From: UTCHB3 sp008363265
Lineage (GTDB): Bacteria > Bacteroidota > Ignavibacteria > Ignavibacteriales > Ignavibacteriaceae
Direction: 5' to 3'
Length of the DNA stretch: 64,000 bases
Assembly: GCA_045863055.1 (NCBI GenBank)
Contig: BTUW01000007.1
Coordinates: forward strand, 1 to 64,000
Each line of letters begins with the position of its first letter. Position 1 is the first letter of the stretch. The translations under genes and the position numbers were made by a program. This document shows positions 17,015 through 26,891 of the stretch, one piece after another. The notes under the pieces are model-generated. The model made no database searches, had not been told where the DNA came from, and was given only the letters and a program-made list of their open reading frames with translations.

Positions 17015-20000
17015 ATGGGTAATTTCGTACATTTACACAACCACACACACTACAGTTTACAGGACGCGGCCTGTACGGTTAAGGGACTGGTGAAGGCGGC
17101 TGCTGATTTCGATATGCATGCCGTGGCACTGACCGATCACGGAGTGATGTATGGTATTCCGGAGTTCTATAAAGCGGCTAAGGGATCGGGGCTTAAACCG
17201 GTGCTCGGAATGGAAGCCTACATCACGATCGAGAACAAGAGCAGGTTCGACAAAGCCCCCGACTTTGAACCCGTGACAGGGAACAGGAAAAAGGTTTACC
17301 ACCACCTCATACTCCTTGCAAAGAACAACCAGGGGTTCAAGAACCTCATAAAGCTTTCATCAAGGGGATTTCTTGAAGGTTATTACTACAAGCCGAGGAT
17401 CGATCTCGAACTGCTGCGGGAATACTCGGAAGGACTCATCTGCACTTCAGCCTGTCTTGGAGGGATCGTCTCCTTTTACATCCGGAGGCGTGACTACGCG
17501 ACGGCGAGGGAAGTGGCGAAGCAGTATCACGAAATTTTCGGTGACGATTTCTATCTCGAGATCCAGGACCATAAGATGCCCGATGACCCTCTCATTCTCG
17601 AAGGGGTACCGCGCCTGGCCAAGGAACTGGGGATAAAACTGGTTGCAACCAACGATTGTCACTACATAAAAAAAGAAGACGCGATAGCGCACAATATTCT
17701 CCTTAAGCTCTCGGAAAAAGGGGGGGATGAGGATTATAAAAAACTGAGATACGGTACCGATCAGATCTACTTCAAGTCGCAGGAAGAGATGATCGATCTC
17801 TTCAAGAAGTGGCCGGAATCGATAGCCAGTACTCTTGAAATTACCGACAAGTGTAATGTTGACCTCGATAAAAAGGAATACTTTTTCCCGAACTTCCCAA
17901 TACCTGATGACTCACCCGACAAAACACTGGACGGTTACTTCGAATATCTGTCGCGAAAAAGATTTGACGAGATATTTCCTGGTGAGAAGAGCCAGGAACT
18001 TACCGAGCGGTTCGAATATGAACTTAAAACGATCAAATCGATGGGCTTCGCGGGTTACTTTCTGATCGTTCAGGATTTCATTAACGCGGCAAAAGAGATG
18101 GGAGTTTCAGTGGGGCCGGGTCGTGGTTCCGCGGCAGGTTCGCTGATAGCTTTCGTGCTGGGAATAACGAAGATCAACCCGCTCGATTATGACCTCCTTT
18201 TCGAACGGTTTCTCAATCCTGCAAGGAAGTCGATGCCTGATATCGATGTTGACTTCGCCGACGAAAAGCGTGGTGAGGTGATAGAGTATGTGAAGAGGAA
18301 GTACGGCTCGGAATCGGTCTCACAGATCATCACATTCTCGACTCTGGCTTCAAAGGCGGCGATCAAGGATGTGGGACGCGTGCTTAATGTTCCGCTATCA
18401 ACCGTGAATCATATTACCAAATACATCCCTTCGATCTTCGGGAAGGTTTACAGTATCGAAAAAGCTTTGGCTGAGGTGCCGGAACTGAAAAATTTCCAGA
18501 ATACCCCTGATCCAAAACTGGCTGAACTGTTCAAATACGCGAAGACACTTGAGGGAATGAACAGGAATGCCTCGAAGCACGCGGCGGGTGTGGTGATAGC
18601 CCCGGGGGATGTGAGCGATTATGTGCCTCTGGCGGTGGTTGATGCCTCCACGATGGAAGTGGTGTCGCAGTACAACATGAAAGAACTTGAGGCTGCGGGG
18701 CTCCTGAAGATGGATTTCCTCGGCCTCCGCACACTATCGATAATTGAAGACACCCTGGCCATGGCGCGGCAAACACGCCCCCAAGAGGAATGGGTTCACG
18801 ATATCGACGCGATACCGCTCGATGACCAGTTGACTTACGATATCTTTGCCGATGGAAAGACGACCGGGATATTCCAGTTCGAATCTGTCCCGATGCGCAA
18901 GCACCTGAAGAGGCTCAAACCGCAGTCGATCAAAGACCTTGCAGCGATGAACGCGCTTTACCGTCCGGGTCCGATGGAAAACATCGACGACTTTATCGAC
19001 CGTAAGTACGGCAGGCAGCAGATCACATATCTCCATCCGAAACTTGAGCCGATCCTGAAGGAAACCTACGGCATCATAGTTTATCAGGAGCAGGTCATCA
19101 GGATCGCGAACCAGCTCGCCGGGATGTCACTCGCCGAAGCGGATATCCTCCGAAGGGCGATGGGTAAAAAGGACGTTGAGGCAATGGCAAAGCAGCGGAA
19201 AATTTTTGTTGATGCTGCCACCGCTCATGAGATCAATGAGAAGATCGCCGGTGAGGTATTCGACCTTATCGACAAGTTCGCCAACTACGGCTTCAACAAA
19301 AGCCATGCGGTCGCATACTCTTACCTCGCTTATCAGACCGCGTATCTTAAGGCGCACTTCACCGAAGAGTTCCTTGCCGCGAACATGACGCACGAGTTTG
19401 GCAAGCAGGAAAAGGTGACCCTTTTCCTCGAGGACTGCCGCAAACTCGGCATCAAGGTGCTCTCACCTGATGTTAACAGACCAGCCAAGTTCTTTACGGT
19501 TGAGAATAAAATGATCCGTTTTGGCCTCTCAGCGATCAAGAACGTGGGTGAGACCGCGGTGGACAGTATTACCGCGGCGAGGAAAAAGCTTGGGCGTGAC
19601 TTCAGGAGCGTCTTCGAGTTCGCTTCCCTCGTCGACCTGAGGCTGGTGAACAAGAGGGCGATGGAAGGGCTGGTGATGGCCGGAGCATTCGACTCAATAA
19701 ACAGCAACAGGAGATCGATCTTCGAAGCCATCCCGGAGATAATTGTATTCGGACAGAATGTTCAGGAAATAAACGACGACAGCACCGAGAGTCTCTTCGG
19801 CGAAGAAGCACTTCAGGAAACGATAATTGAACCGAAACTACCGGTAACTGAAGACTGGAGCCTGAAAGAACGCTTTGCAAAGGAACTTGAGGTTACAGGA
19901 TTCTACATATCAAATCACCCGATGTCTGCTTATGATATTGAAGACAGGGCGTTTTCATTTACATCCAATGTCGAAAATTTTGAGACAATAAACGACAAGC

Positions 20001-20503
20001 AGGTCGGCATTTGTGGTGTGATCAATGAGCTCGAATCGAAGATAGGCAATAACGGGGCTGCGTTCGCAACATTTACGGTGAACGGTCTTGGCGGTATGTT
20101 CGAGTGTACAATGTGGGCAAGGGCTTACGAGAGACACATATCGCTAATGGAAGAGGGAGCGGTGCTTTATCTTGCGGGCAAGGCTGAGTTAAACGGAGAC
20201 TCGGTGAAAATTCTCGTCGAGTCGGCACTTCCTATTGAGCAGTGTGTTGCCAAATTCACCAAGCGGTTAAAGATCACAATTGATCCGGCCGGATTATCAG
20301 TCGGGGCTCTCGAACAGATAGTTGATCTGGTTTCGGCGAGTCCAGGAAATGTCGAGTTGTACTTTGAATATCTTCAGCGGGAGAACGGAAAAATATTTCC
20401 GAGGATGTTCAGATCGCAGAGTTTCAGGATCGGCGTGACGAGGTCTGTTATCGAGAGGCTCGCAATCATAGTCGGTGAAGAGAATCTGATGGTCGACAGA
20501 TAG
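17015..20503 (+). CDS. dnaE: DNA polymerase III alpha subunit
   Basis: Replicative polymerase catalytic subunit, 1162 residues, the normal DnaE length. An N-terminal PHP domain begins HLHNHTHYSLQDAACTVKG. The palm includes GPGRGSAAGSL near 370 and PDIDVDFADEKRGEV near 407, which carries the catalytic aspartates. RPGPMENIDDFIDRK, YGIIVYQEQV, the fingers and KSHAVAYSYLAYQTAYLKA follow. HhH and OB domains fill the C-terminus. There is no PolC-type exonuclease insertion. Last gene of the 6687-20503 run. Confidence 0.97.
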   Translation: MGNFVHLHNHTHYSLQDAACTVKGLVKAAADFDMHAVALTDHGVMYGIPEFYKAAKGSGLKPVLGMEAYITIENKSRFDKAPDFEPVTGNRKKVYHHLILLAKNNQGFKNLIKLSSRGFLEGYYYKPRIDLELLREYSEGLICTSACLGGIVSFYIRRRDYATAREVAKQYHEIFGDDFYLEIQDHKMPDDPLILEGVPRLAKELGIKLVATNDCHYIKKEDAIAHNILLKLSEKGGDEDYKKLRYGTDQIYFKSQEEMIDLFKKWPESIASTLEITDKCNVDLDKKEYFFPNFPIPDDSPDKTLDGYFEYLSRKRFDEIFPGEKSQELTERFEYELKTIKSMGFAGYFLIVQDFINAAKEMGVSVGPGRGSAAGSLIAFVLGITKINPLDYDLLFERFLNPARKSMPDIDVDFADEKRGEVIEYVKRKYGSESVSQIITFSTLASKAAIKDVGRVLNVPLSTVNHITKYIPSIFGKVYSIEKALAEVPELKNFQNTPDPKLAELFKYAKTLEGMNRNASKHAAGVVIAPGDVSDYVPLAVVDASTMEVVSQYNMKELEAAGLLKMDFLGLRTLSIIEDTLAMARQTRPQEEWVHDIDAIPLDDQLTYDIFADGKTTGIFQFESVPMRKHLKRLKPQSIKDLAAMNALYRPGPMENIDDFIDRKYGRQQITYLHPKLEPILKETYGIIVYQEQVIRIANQLAGMSLAEADILRRAMGKKDVEAMAKQRKIFVDAATAHEINEKIAGEVFDLIDKFANYGFNKSHAVAYSYLAYQTAYLKAHFTEEFLAANMTHEFGKQEKVTLFLEDCRKLGIKVLSPDVNRPAKFFTVENKMIRFGLSAIKNVGETAVDSITAARKKLGRDFRSVFEFASLVDLRLVNKRAMEGLVMAGAFDSINSNRRSIFEAIPEIIVFGQNVQEINDDSTESLFGEEALQETIIEPKLPVTEDWSLKERFAKELEVTGFYISNHPMSAYDIEDRAFSFTSNVENFETINDKQVGICGVINELESKIGNNGAAFATFTVNGLGGMFECTMWARAYERHISLMEEGAVLYLAGKAELNGDSVKILVESALPIEQCVAKFTKRLKITIDPAGLSVGALEQIVDLVSASPGNVELYFEYLQRENGKIFPRMFRSQSFRIGVTRSVIERLAIIVGEENLMVDR

Positions 20504-20515
20504 CCCGAATAACTA

Positions 20516-20550
20516 TGCAATAATATTAGTTCAATTTTTGTATTATTGCA
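20516..20550. promoter_or_regulatory. 10-bp perfect inverted repeat upstream of the enoyl reductase
   Basis: TGCAATAATA at 20516-20525 is exactly complementary to TATTATTGCA at 20541-20550, with a 15-base AT-rich spacer. It lies 40 bases before the start at 20590 and just after the dnaE stop. With no GC-rich stem or following T run on either side it looks more like a protein-binding site than a terminator; an RNA hairpin is possible. Confidence 0.4.
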
Positions 20551-20589
20551 ATTCAACTTTCAACAAAATCCACAACAAAGGTAGCATCT

Positions 20590-21414
20590 ATGAGCAATGG
20601 ATCCACTGACAAGTACTATGCGCTGATATTGGGAGCTTCATCCGGATTTGGTGGGGCGACAGCGGTCAGGCTTGCAGAAGACGGATACAACATAATCGGT
20701 GTGCATCTTGACAGAGCAGTCAATATGCCGCTGGTGAACGGGATCATTGATAAAATAAAGAGTTTCGGCGTTGATGCACGTTTCTTTAACATGAACGCGG
20801 CCGATGAGAAGAAAAGACAAGAGATAATCGAAGCACTGCTTTCAGAAGAGACTCATCCAAAAATTAAAGTCGTAATGCATTCTCTCGCATTTGGTACACT
20901 TTTGCCATTCGTACCGGCTGAAGGTGAAAAATACATTACCAAGGCACAGATGGAAATGACCCTCGATGTAATGGCACATTCGCTTGTATACTGGGTACAG
21001 GATCTTTTCAAGGCGGGCCTTTTGGCGAATGACGGCAGGATATTCGGGATGACCAGCTCCGGCGGGCACTCGATCATACCGTCGTATGGGGCTGTTTCAG
21101 CTGCAAAAGCGGCACTCGAGTCACATATCAGACAACTGTCTGTTGAGCTCGGTCCGTTTGGAATCACCGCAAACTCGATCATGGCCGGTGTAACGGATAC
21201 CCCTGCATTAAGGAAGATCCCCGGCAGTATCCCGATGCTCGAAGTGGCCAGGAGGAAAAATCCGGGCTGCAGATTAACCACCCCTGAAGATGTGGCTGAC
21301 ACCATTTCACTCCTTTGCAGGCGCGAAGCCCGATGGGTAAGCGGTGGCGTCATTAATGTTGATGGTGGTGAAGACATCGTAAGTTATGTAGGACAAAACA
21401 GCGAAACTATCTAA
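20590..21414 (+). CDS. Enoyl-ACP reductase-like short-chain dehydrogenase (FabL-like)
   Basis: The 274-residue SDR has an N-terminal nucleotide-binding GASSGFGGATAVRLA at about 15-29. It also has a catalytic Y166-x6-K173 pair in SYGAVSAAKAAL and SSGGHSIIPS just before it. The C-terminal WVSGGVINVDGGEDI is typical of NADPH-dependent SDRs. The segment GVTDTPALRKIPG followed by a proline/glycine-containing loop matches the FabL/FabI side of the family, where such loops close over enoyl substrates, so the final step of fatty acid elongation is likely. 3-oxoacyl reductase activity is the alternative. A ribosome-binding site (AAAGGTAGC) precedes ATG 20590; thioredoxin follows 13 bases later. Confidence 0.7.
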   Translation: MSNGSTDKYYALILGASSGFGGATAVRLAEDGYNIIGVHLDRAVNMPLVNGIIDKIKSFGVDARFFNMNAADEKKRQEIIEALLSEETHPKIKVVMHSLAFGTLLPFVPAEGEKYITKAQMEMTLDVMAHSLVYWVQDLFKAGLLANDGRIFGMTSSGGHSIIPSYGAVSAAKAALESHIRQLSVELGPFGITANSIMAGVTDTPALRKIPGSIPMLEVARRKNPGCRLTTPEDVADTISLLCRREARWVSGGVINVDGGEDIVSYVGQNSETI

Positions 21415-21427
21415 AGAGAGAAGGCAA

Positions 21428-21748
21428 ATGAAACCTGTAACAATAACAGACCAGAATTTTGAAACTGAAGTGTTGAAATCCTCACAGCCTGTGCTTATCG
21501 ACTTTTGGGCGGTTTGGTGTGGTCCGTGCCGTGCCATTGCTCCGGTCGTTGAGCAACTCGCCGGTGAGTATGAAGGGAAAGTAAAGATCGGAAAGCTTGA
21601 TGTGGATGAGAATCCCGATACCGCCGTTAAGTATGGTGTAAGAAGCATACCGACACTTCTGCTGTTCAAAAACGGACAGGTGGTCGATACAATAATCGGT
21701 GCTGTACAGAAGAATGTAATAGTACAAAAAATGACCCCGTATATTTAA
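21428..21748 (+). CDS. trxA: Thioredoxin
   Basis: The 106-residue product has the thioredoxin fold with the active-site WCGPC near residues 29-33 and the cis-proline region SIPTLLLFKNG near 70-80. It reduces protein disulfides in the cytosol and donates electrons to enzymes such as ribonucleotide reductase. No signal peptide is present. Probably cotranscribed with the SDR upstream. Confidence 0.95.
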   Translation: MKPVTITDQNFETEVLKSSQPVLIDFWAVWCGPCRAIAPVVEQLAGEYEGKVKIGKLDVDENPDTAVKYGVRSIPTLLLFKNGQVVDTIIGAVQKNVIVQKMTPYI

Positions 21749-22102
21749 TTACCTTTCAAAAATTTGTAAAAATCGGTATTTAGCGCCACGGATGCGAAAT
21801 ATTGGTGCTAAAAGAGCAGATTTCCCGAAAATTTTAAAAATTATTGTTGCTTAAAAAAAATTAAATAAATAATTTCCGTTTCTCTAAATCGGTTTTTTTT
21901 AGACTGAAGAAGAGAAACAATCTTGTTATTTGAAAGTCATCATTTAGCCGGGAGTTAGTGCATTCGGTCACTTTAAACACGGCCGGGCAATAAACTTCTT
22001 GGAAAAGTGGTAAAATCTGATTAAAATAAAAACTAGATTCGTAGTTTTTTGCTAACTTTTCTAAATAACAATCCAAAACCAATCATTAAATAGGAGTATC
22101 CT
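21749..22102. other. AT-rich intergenic region before the T9SS block
   Basis: This 354-base gene-free stretch holds the hairpin at 21779-21812. It also holds an 8-bp inverted repeat GTTTCTCT / AGAGAAAC (21878-21885 and 21911-21918) and, near 22053-22060, TAACTTTT, a weak match to the Bacteroidota -7 box. AGGAG in AAATAGGAGTATCC is a good ribosome-binding site for ATG 22103. No credible coding sequence was found; a 73-codon minus-strand frame lacks any recognisable feature. Confidence 0.6.
21779..21812 (+). terminator. Stem-loop after trxA
   Basis: TTTAGCGCCA (21779-21788) pairs with TGGTGCTAAA (21803-21812), ten pairs with one G-T wobble, loop 14 bases. There is no adjoining T run, so it may be a transcript-end stabiliser or a weak terminator. 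Confidence 0.45.
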
Positions 22103-23911
22103 ATGCTTAAAAGAACACTCTTTTTGCTTGCCAGCGTTACTTTGGTAATGTCTCTCCAGGCTCAGGATAAAAGAGAAGTCGGGAAAAAAGCTCCGGTAAA
22201 AGTTGAACCTGTTACTGAAACAGTATCAGTTCCCCTTACCGGTGGCACCCCTACCTGGGGCCCGTCAGCACTCAACTGGGTAGCCGCGGACACCATGGCT
22301 AACTGCTATGGCCCAGCCATTGGCGCGTTGAACCCATTGGCATTTGACCCTTGGACGAACACTGTAATGCTTCTCCACAGAGGTCACACAACCTATGGTT
22401 CATCAGGTAGAGTATTTTACAACTACTCAACAGACGCCGGTGCAACATGGGGAAGAGTAACCCCCGCGATGAACGGAAGCAACTCAGCTTTCAACGCAAG
22501 GTATCCTTCACTTACCTTCAACAACCCAACCAAGAGCTCAAACGTCCAGGATGCTCTCGTGGCCGGATCATGGCCTGAGCTCGTAGCCGGAGCTTTCGGT
22601 GGTGTTGGTGCAGGTGCTGATGAGTATGCCGGTTCAGGCTTCCAGGTTTCAGCCATCTACACTGATCCGAACCTTCTCTTCTCATCACAGGTTCCTACCT
22701 TCGCTAACGACGGTACTGCCGGTGTTATGTGGGCTTCAGACAACCAGACCAATGCGTCACTGAAGCTTTGGAAAACCGTTGATTTCCAGACCGTTGATAC
22801 CCTCATCCCTCCTACATGGACAAGTGCTACATGGGAAGATGGCGGTAACATCGCTATGGGCGGTGCTGCCCACAATGGTACCATTGTTTATGGTGTTCTC
22901 GGTACATTCCCGACACAGACCCCGATCGTGTCCGGCTGGTTACCAGGATTCTCCAAATCAACCGACAACGGTGCCACATGGTCAACCTGGAAAGTTGCTG
23001 ACTTCAGAAACATTCCTGCCCTCGCAAGATATGACAGACTTTACGATTATGTAAAGCTTGATGCATTCGTTTCCTACGTTGGTGATATCCATATCGACAA
23101 AGACGGTTTTGCTCACATGCTCTTCTGCGTTACCGATACCACTGTTGACAACAACAGCGGCGAAAACGCACTCGTAGAAGTTTATGAAACAGCAACCGGA
23201 TGGGAAGGTAAAGTTGTTTACCACGGTATCGGCGACAGCTCATATACCAAACTTGACGGTCCTGGTCTCGGCCAGGTAGGTCCTGCTGCTTACCTTTCAT
23301 TCGACAAGGACAAAAATGTTATCGTGGCTACATGGAACATGCCCCGCTCACTCACAGACTCCCTCGTAGATATCTACGCTTCATGGAGACCTGCTGCTGG
23401 TGGCGAATGGTCAGCTCCTGTAAACCTTACAGACAGCCCTGGAATGAATGAAAACGCCAATCATGCTGCTCCTTACATTCAGAGCAACGGCAACAACTCA
23501 TACACTGCCTATGTATTCATGAACTACCCTGCCGGTTATACAGGATACTTCCCTAACGGCGCCGGTCTTGAAACACAGCCTGGCGTATGCTATGTTGGCG
23601 GCTGGACATTCACAGCTACCGGTGTTGAAGATGAAGTAAGTGCTCCTACAGGTTTCGCCCTGTCGCAGAACTTCCCGAATCCATTCAACCCAACCACATC
23701 GATCAAATTCAATGTTGGTGAAAGAGCCAATGTTACCCTCAAGGTATTCGACATGCTCGGTAGAGAAGTTGCTACACTGGTTAACGAAGTCAAGGAATCA
23801 GGTTCATATGATGTGAACTTTGATGCTGCAAGCCTTGCTTCAGGTACCTATGTTTACAAACTGACTGCCGGTAACTTCGTAGAAACCAAGAAGATGGTAC
23901 TTCTCAAGTAA
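22103..23911 (+). CDS. T9SS-secreted Asp-box (BNR-like) protein
   Basis: The 602-residue product has a signal peptide (MLKRTLFLLASVTLVMSLQA, cut after AQ) and at its C-terminus a type IX sorting domain. That domain contains ALSQNFPNPFNPTTSIKF, VTLKVFDMLGREV, YDVNFDAASLASGTYVYKL and ends KMVLLK. Asp-box motifs of sialidase-like beta-propellers occur twice: STDAGATWG near residue 113 and STDNGATWS near 290. The protein therefore probably forms an extracellular propeller delivered to the cell surface by T9SS. A catalytic function is not evident; the Asp-box fold is shared by sialidases and non-enzymatic binding proteins. Followed by a terminator, so it is monocistronic. Confidence 0.85.
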   Translation: MLKRTLFLLASVTLVMSLQAQDKREVGKKAPVKVEPVTETVSVPLTGGTPTWGPSALNWVAADTMANCYGPAIGALNPLAFDPWTNTVMLLHRGHTTYGSSGRVFYNYSTDAGATWGRVTPAMNGSNSAFNARYPSLTFNNPTKSSNVQDALVAGSWPELVAGAFGGVGAGADEYAGSGFQVSAIYTDPNLLFSSQVPTFANDGTAGVMWASDNQTNASLKLWKTVDFQTVDTLIPPTWTSATWEDGGNIAMGGAAHNGTIVYGVLGTFPTQTPIVSGWLPGFSKSTDNGATWSTWKVADFRNIPALARYDRLYDYVKLDAFVSYVGDIHIDKDGFAHMLFCVTDTTVDNNSGENALVEVYETATGWEGKVVYHGIGDSSYTKLDGPGLGQVGPAAYLSFDKDKNVIVATWNMPRSLTDSLVDIYASWRPAAGGEWSAPVNLTDSPGMNENANHAAPYIQSNGNNSYTAYVFMNYPAGYTGYFPNGAGLETQPGVCYVGGWTFTATGVEDEVSAPTGFALSQNFPNPFNPTTSIKFNVGERANVTLKVFDMLGREVATLVNEVKESGSYDVNFDAASLASGTYVYKLTAGNFVETKKMVLLK

Positions 23912-23943
23912 TTACCGTGAGTTCACTTACGTAATGAAAATTA

Positions 23944-23982
23944 GGTGAACCCTGCTGAAAAGTGGGGTTCGCCGTTTATAAT
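23944..23982 (+). terminator. Terminator-like stem after the Asp-box protein gene
   Basis: GGTGAACCC (23944-23952) pairs with GGGTTCGCC (23965-23973), loop 12 bases, one G-T wobble; GTTTATAATT follows. The T run is weak. Confidence 0.6.
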
Positions 23983-24045
23983 TAAAGAAATAGCTGCAAA
24001 TATTTTTTACAGATCACATCATCCAACATCTTTGGAGGATCAGGG

Positions 24046-26874
24046 ATGAAGATTTTGAGAGAGCTCTTTTTAGGCCTACTTTTTGTATCGCTCCTTTCAG
24101 TAACCGGCTTGGCACAAACCGGTGTCGGAAAACTTACAGGAAAGGTAGTTGATGCAAAATCTAAAGAAGCCATCATAGGAGCAAACGTTAAAATTCTAGG
24201 TACCAAGCTTGGTGCTGCCACAGACATTAATGGTTCATACTTTGTACTGAACATTAACCCGGGCACATACAGCGTTGAGGTATCTTATGTGGGTTACGGC
24301 ACCAAGACCTTCCAAGGTATAAGAGTTGTTGCCGGTATCACAGAAGAACTCAATGTAGAACTGGCTTCGGGTGTTACTCTTGATGAAGTAGTAATTGTTG
24401 ATAAAAAATTCTTTGAAGAAAAAGCAACAAATACCACTAAAGTCTATGACTCTGAAGAAATTCAGAAACTGCCTGTTAAAGGTGTCGAGAACATTGCCGG
24501 TCTTAATGCCGGTGTGGTTATGACCGAAGGTTCCGGTGGAGCTTCCGGTAACGCCACACTCAATGTTCGCGGTGGTAGAGGCGGTGAAGTTCTCTACATC
24601 GTGGATGGTGTTCCTCAGAACGACCTTTACTCAGGTGTCAACTATTCACAGGTTAGTAACGCTGCCATCGAGCAGATATCGTTCCAGATCGGTGGTTATG
24701 AGGCCAAATACGGCCAGGCCCAGTCAGGTATCGTAAACGTTACTACCAAATCAGGTAATCCGTTCTATACTTTCTTTGGTGACGTTCTTACTTCGTCATT
24801 CACAGACAAGTACGGATACAACCTTTACACAGCCACCCTCGGTGGCCCTTACCTCCCGGGTAATGGCGACCATACATTCTTCCTCTCTGCCGAGAGGGGC
24901 TGGTTCCTCGACCAGGATCCGAGCGCGATCACTCTTGAAGTTCCTTCAGTCGGTCTTAATTCAGACACACGTCCGAATTCAAGCTCGAGTGTCTGGAGAT
25001 TCACAGGAAGATCGACCCACAGGATCACAGAAGACTGGACCTTCAGACTTGGTGCCAACATCAACATGAGAGAGTTCAACGCTTACACACATTCATACAT
25101 CAAGAACAATGCCGAGCACAATCCTCTCGTGAAGAGAGCAAACTATTCGTTCTCAGCACGCTTGTCACAGAATGTCAGCAAGAACGCTTTCTGGAACCTG
25201 AACGTTGGTTACAAACTCTACAAGAATGAACAAGGTGACGGTGTCTGGTTTGACAATCTCGAAGCTTACGGCGACAGTATCGCCAATGCTGCAAGAGGTG
25301 TAACACTTCCATTTAACGGTGGAAGGGTGAACTTCGACGAATATGGTATATTCTCGAAGTATGGAAGAGTTAACAACGGCTACTTCCTAACTAACAACGC
25401 AAGCCTTACAGCTGATTTCGACTTTACCGCTCAGATGGGTAACCATCTTCTCGAGGCAGGTGGTGGTTTTAACTATACAACCATCCGTCTCTACTCGATC
25501 GGACCGGTCGGACTCGCTTCTGACAATCTCAAATCTCTTTCAACTGCTGAAAGATATGCGAGACTTCAGCCGACAGCAATCGGTTACGATGTAACCGGCA
25601 AGACTCTTACAAGCAAAGGCGAAGCCAACGAGCCAAGAATGCCTATGATCGCTTACGCGTACATTCAGGACAGATTTGAGCTCTCAGACATGGTTCTTAA
25701 CCTTGGTGTAAGACTTGACTACTTTGACACAAAAGCAGACATACTCAAAGATCCCCTCTTCCCCTACATCTACGGTGATCCCAACGTATTCGATGCTCCT
25801 GACTTCAAGACCAAAGAAGCGGAGATCCACTTCTCACCAAGAATCGGTCTCGGTTTCCCTGTAACTGCCAACACGGTTTTCCATGCACAGTATGGTAAAT
25901 TCATTCAGCAGCCGTCACTTGATCAGGTTTATACTACAGTTGCCGACCTCAGTTCACTCGTTACCGACAATAACCTCGGTGTTAACAACGGTCACGTTGA
26001 GAGCGAAGTTACTACACAGTATGAGATCGGTTTCCGTCACGTGGTCAGCGACCTCGCTGCTGTTAACGTTACCGCTTTCTACAAGAACACAGAAGGTCTT
26101 GTAAACTCGGCTACAGTGTTCTTCAGAAGATCAGAAGGTGGTGAGCTCTTAAGGTACATCACCCCGACTAACACTGACTTTGGTACAGTTAAAGGTCTGG
26201 CGATCTCTCTCGACGTTTCAAGGATCAGTTACTTCTCATTCTCACTTAACTATACCTATTCGATCGCAGAAGGTACCGGTTCTTCAACAGGATCATCCTT
26301 CACTGCAGCGTTTAGAAATACAAACGGTGAGATTCCGAAAGTTATTGCTCCCCTCGATTTCGATCAGAGACACACAGGTGTGCTTAACGTCGATTTCTTT
26401 GTCCCACAGGGACAGTTAGGATTCCTCGAGAATCTGTCAGCAAATCTGCTTCTCAGATTCAACAGTGGAAGACCATATACTCCGCTTGAGTCACAGAACA
26501 TCCTCGCCGGTGCAACAAACTTCGGTGATACAAAAGGTTATGTGAACTCTGCCTACGGTCCTGGTAACTTCAGAGTTGACCTGAAGCTTGAAAAAGCCTT
26601 CAGAGTAAGCAACTTTATTCTTACCCCGTACCTCTGGATCGAGAACCTTCTTGATACAGACAACCCCGTTGCGGTTTACCAGTCTTCCGGAGATCCTTAC
26701 ACAACCGGATGGATAAACACACTCGAAGGGCAGAGAACTGCCGCTTCGACACCGAATCCGGAGATCTACAAATCCGACTATCGTGCATTTGAAAGAAATC
26801 CTGATTTCTTCGGTATTCCAAGACTCATCAAGCTTGGTTTCAAAGTTAACTTTACAAGTCAATCCGGTAAATAA
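24046..26874 (+). CDS. TonB-dependent receptor with CarboxypepD_reg-like N-terminus
   Basis: The 942-residue outer-membrane protein has a signal peptide (MKILRELFLGLLFVSLLSVT ending GLAQ) and a CarboxypepD_reg-like beta-sandwich at about 27-115 (GKLTGKVVDAKSKEAIIGAN). A plug domain at about 140-245 contains NVRGGRGGEVLYIVDGVPQND and YGQAQSGIVNVTTKSG, and a beta-barrel ends KLGFKVNFTSQSGK. This is the SusC/RagA-like domain order found across Bacteroidota. It would import a ligand with TonB energy; the ligand is unknown. No SusD-like lipoprotein accompanies it. Instead an exported 1195-residue protein and a PorV-like barrel follow. AGGAG-like RBS GGAGGATCAGGG precedes the ATG. Confidence 0.9.
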   Translation: MKILRELFLGLLFVSLLSVTGLAQTGVGKLTGKVVDAKSKEAIIGANVKILGTKLGAATDINGSYFVLNINPGTYSVEVSYVGYGTKTFQGIRVVAGITEELNVELASGVTLDEVVIVDKKFFEEKATNTTKVYDSEEIQKLPVKGVENIAGLNAGVVMTEGSGGASGNATLNVRGGRGGEVLYIVDGVPQNDLYSGVNYSQVSNAAIEQISFQIGGYEAKYGQAQSGIVNVTTKSGNPFYTFFGDVLTSSFTDKYGYNLYTATLGGPYLPGNGDHTFFLSAERGWFLDQDPSAITLEVPSVGLNSDTRPNSSSSVWRFTGRSTHRITEDWTFRLGANINMREFNAYTHSYIKNNAEHNPLVKRANYSFSARLSQNVSKNAFWNLNVGYKLYKNEQGDGVWFDNLEAYGDSIANAARGVTLPFNGGRVNFDEYGIFSKYGRVNNGYFLTNNASLTADFDFTAQMGNHLLEAGGGFNYTTIRLYSIGPVGLASDNLKSLSTAERYARLQPTAIGYDVTGKTLTSKGEANEPRMPMIAYAYIQDRFELSDMVLNLGVRLDYFDTKADILKDPLFPYIYGDPNVFDAPDFKTKEAEIHFSPRIGLGFPVTANTVFHAQYGKFIQQPSLDQVYTTVADLSSLVTDNNLGVNNGHVESEVTTQYEIGFRHVVSDLAAVNVTAFYKNTEGLVNSATVFFRRSEGGELLRYITPTNTDFGTVKGLAISLDVSRISYFSFSLNYTYSIAEGTGSSTGSSFTAAFRNTNGEIPKVIAPLDFDQRHTGVLNVDFFVPQGQLGFLENLSANLLLRFNSGRPYTPLESQNILAGATNFGDTKGYVNSAYGPGNFRVDLKLEKAFRVSNFILTPYLWIENLLDTDNPVAVYQSSGDPYTTGWINTLEGQRTAASTPNPEIYKSDYRAFERNPDFFGIPRLIKLGFKVNFTSQSGK

Positions 26875-26891
26875 TATTGGGAACTTGGAAT

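Noticed and set aside
21861..22082. A 73-codon minus-strand frame in the gap before the Asp-box gene
   Set aside because: AT-rich, no ribosome-binding site and no recognisable pattern; chance frame.
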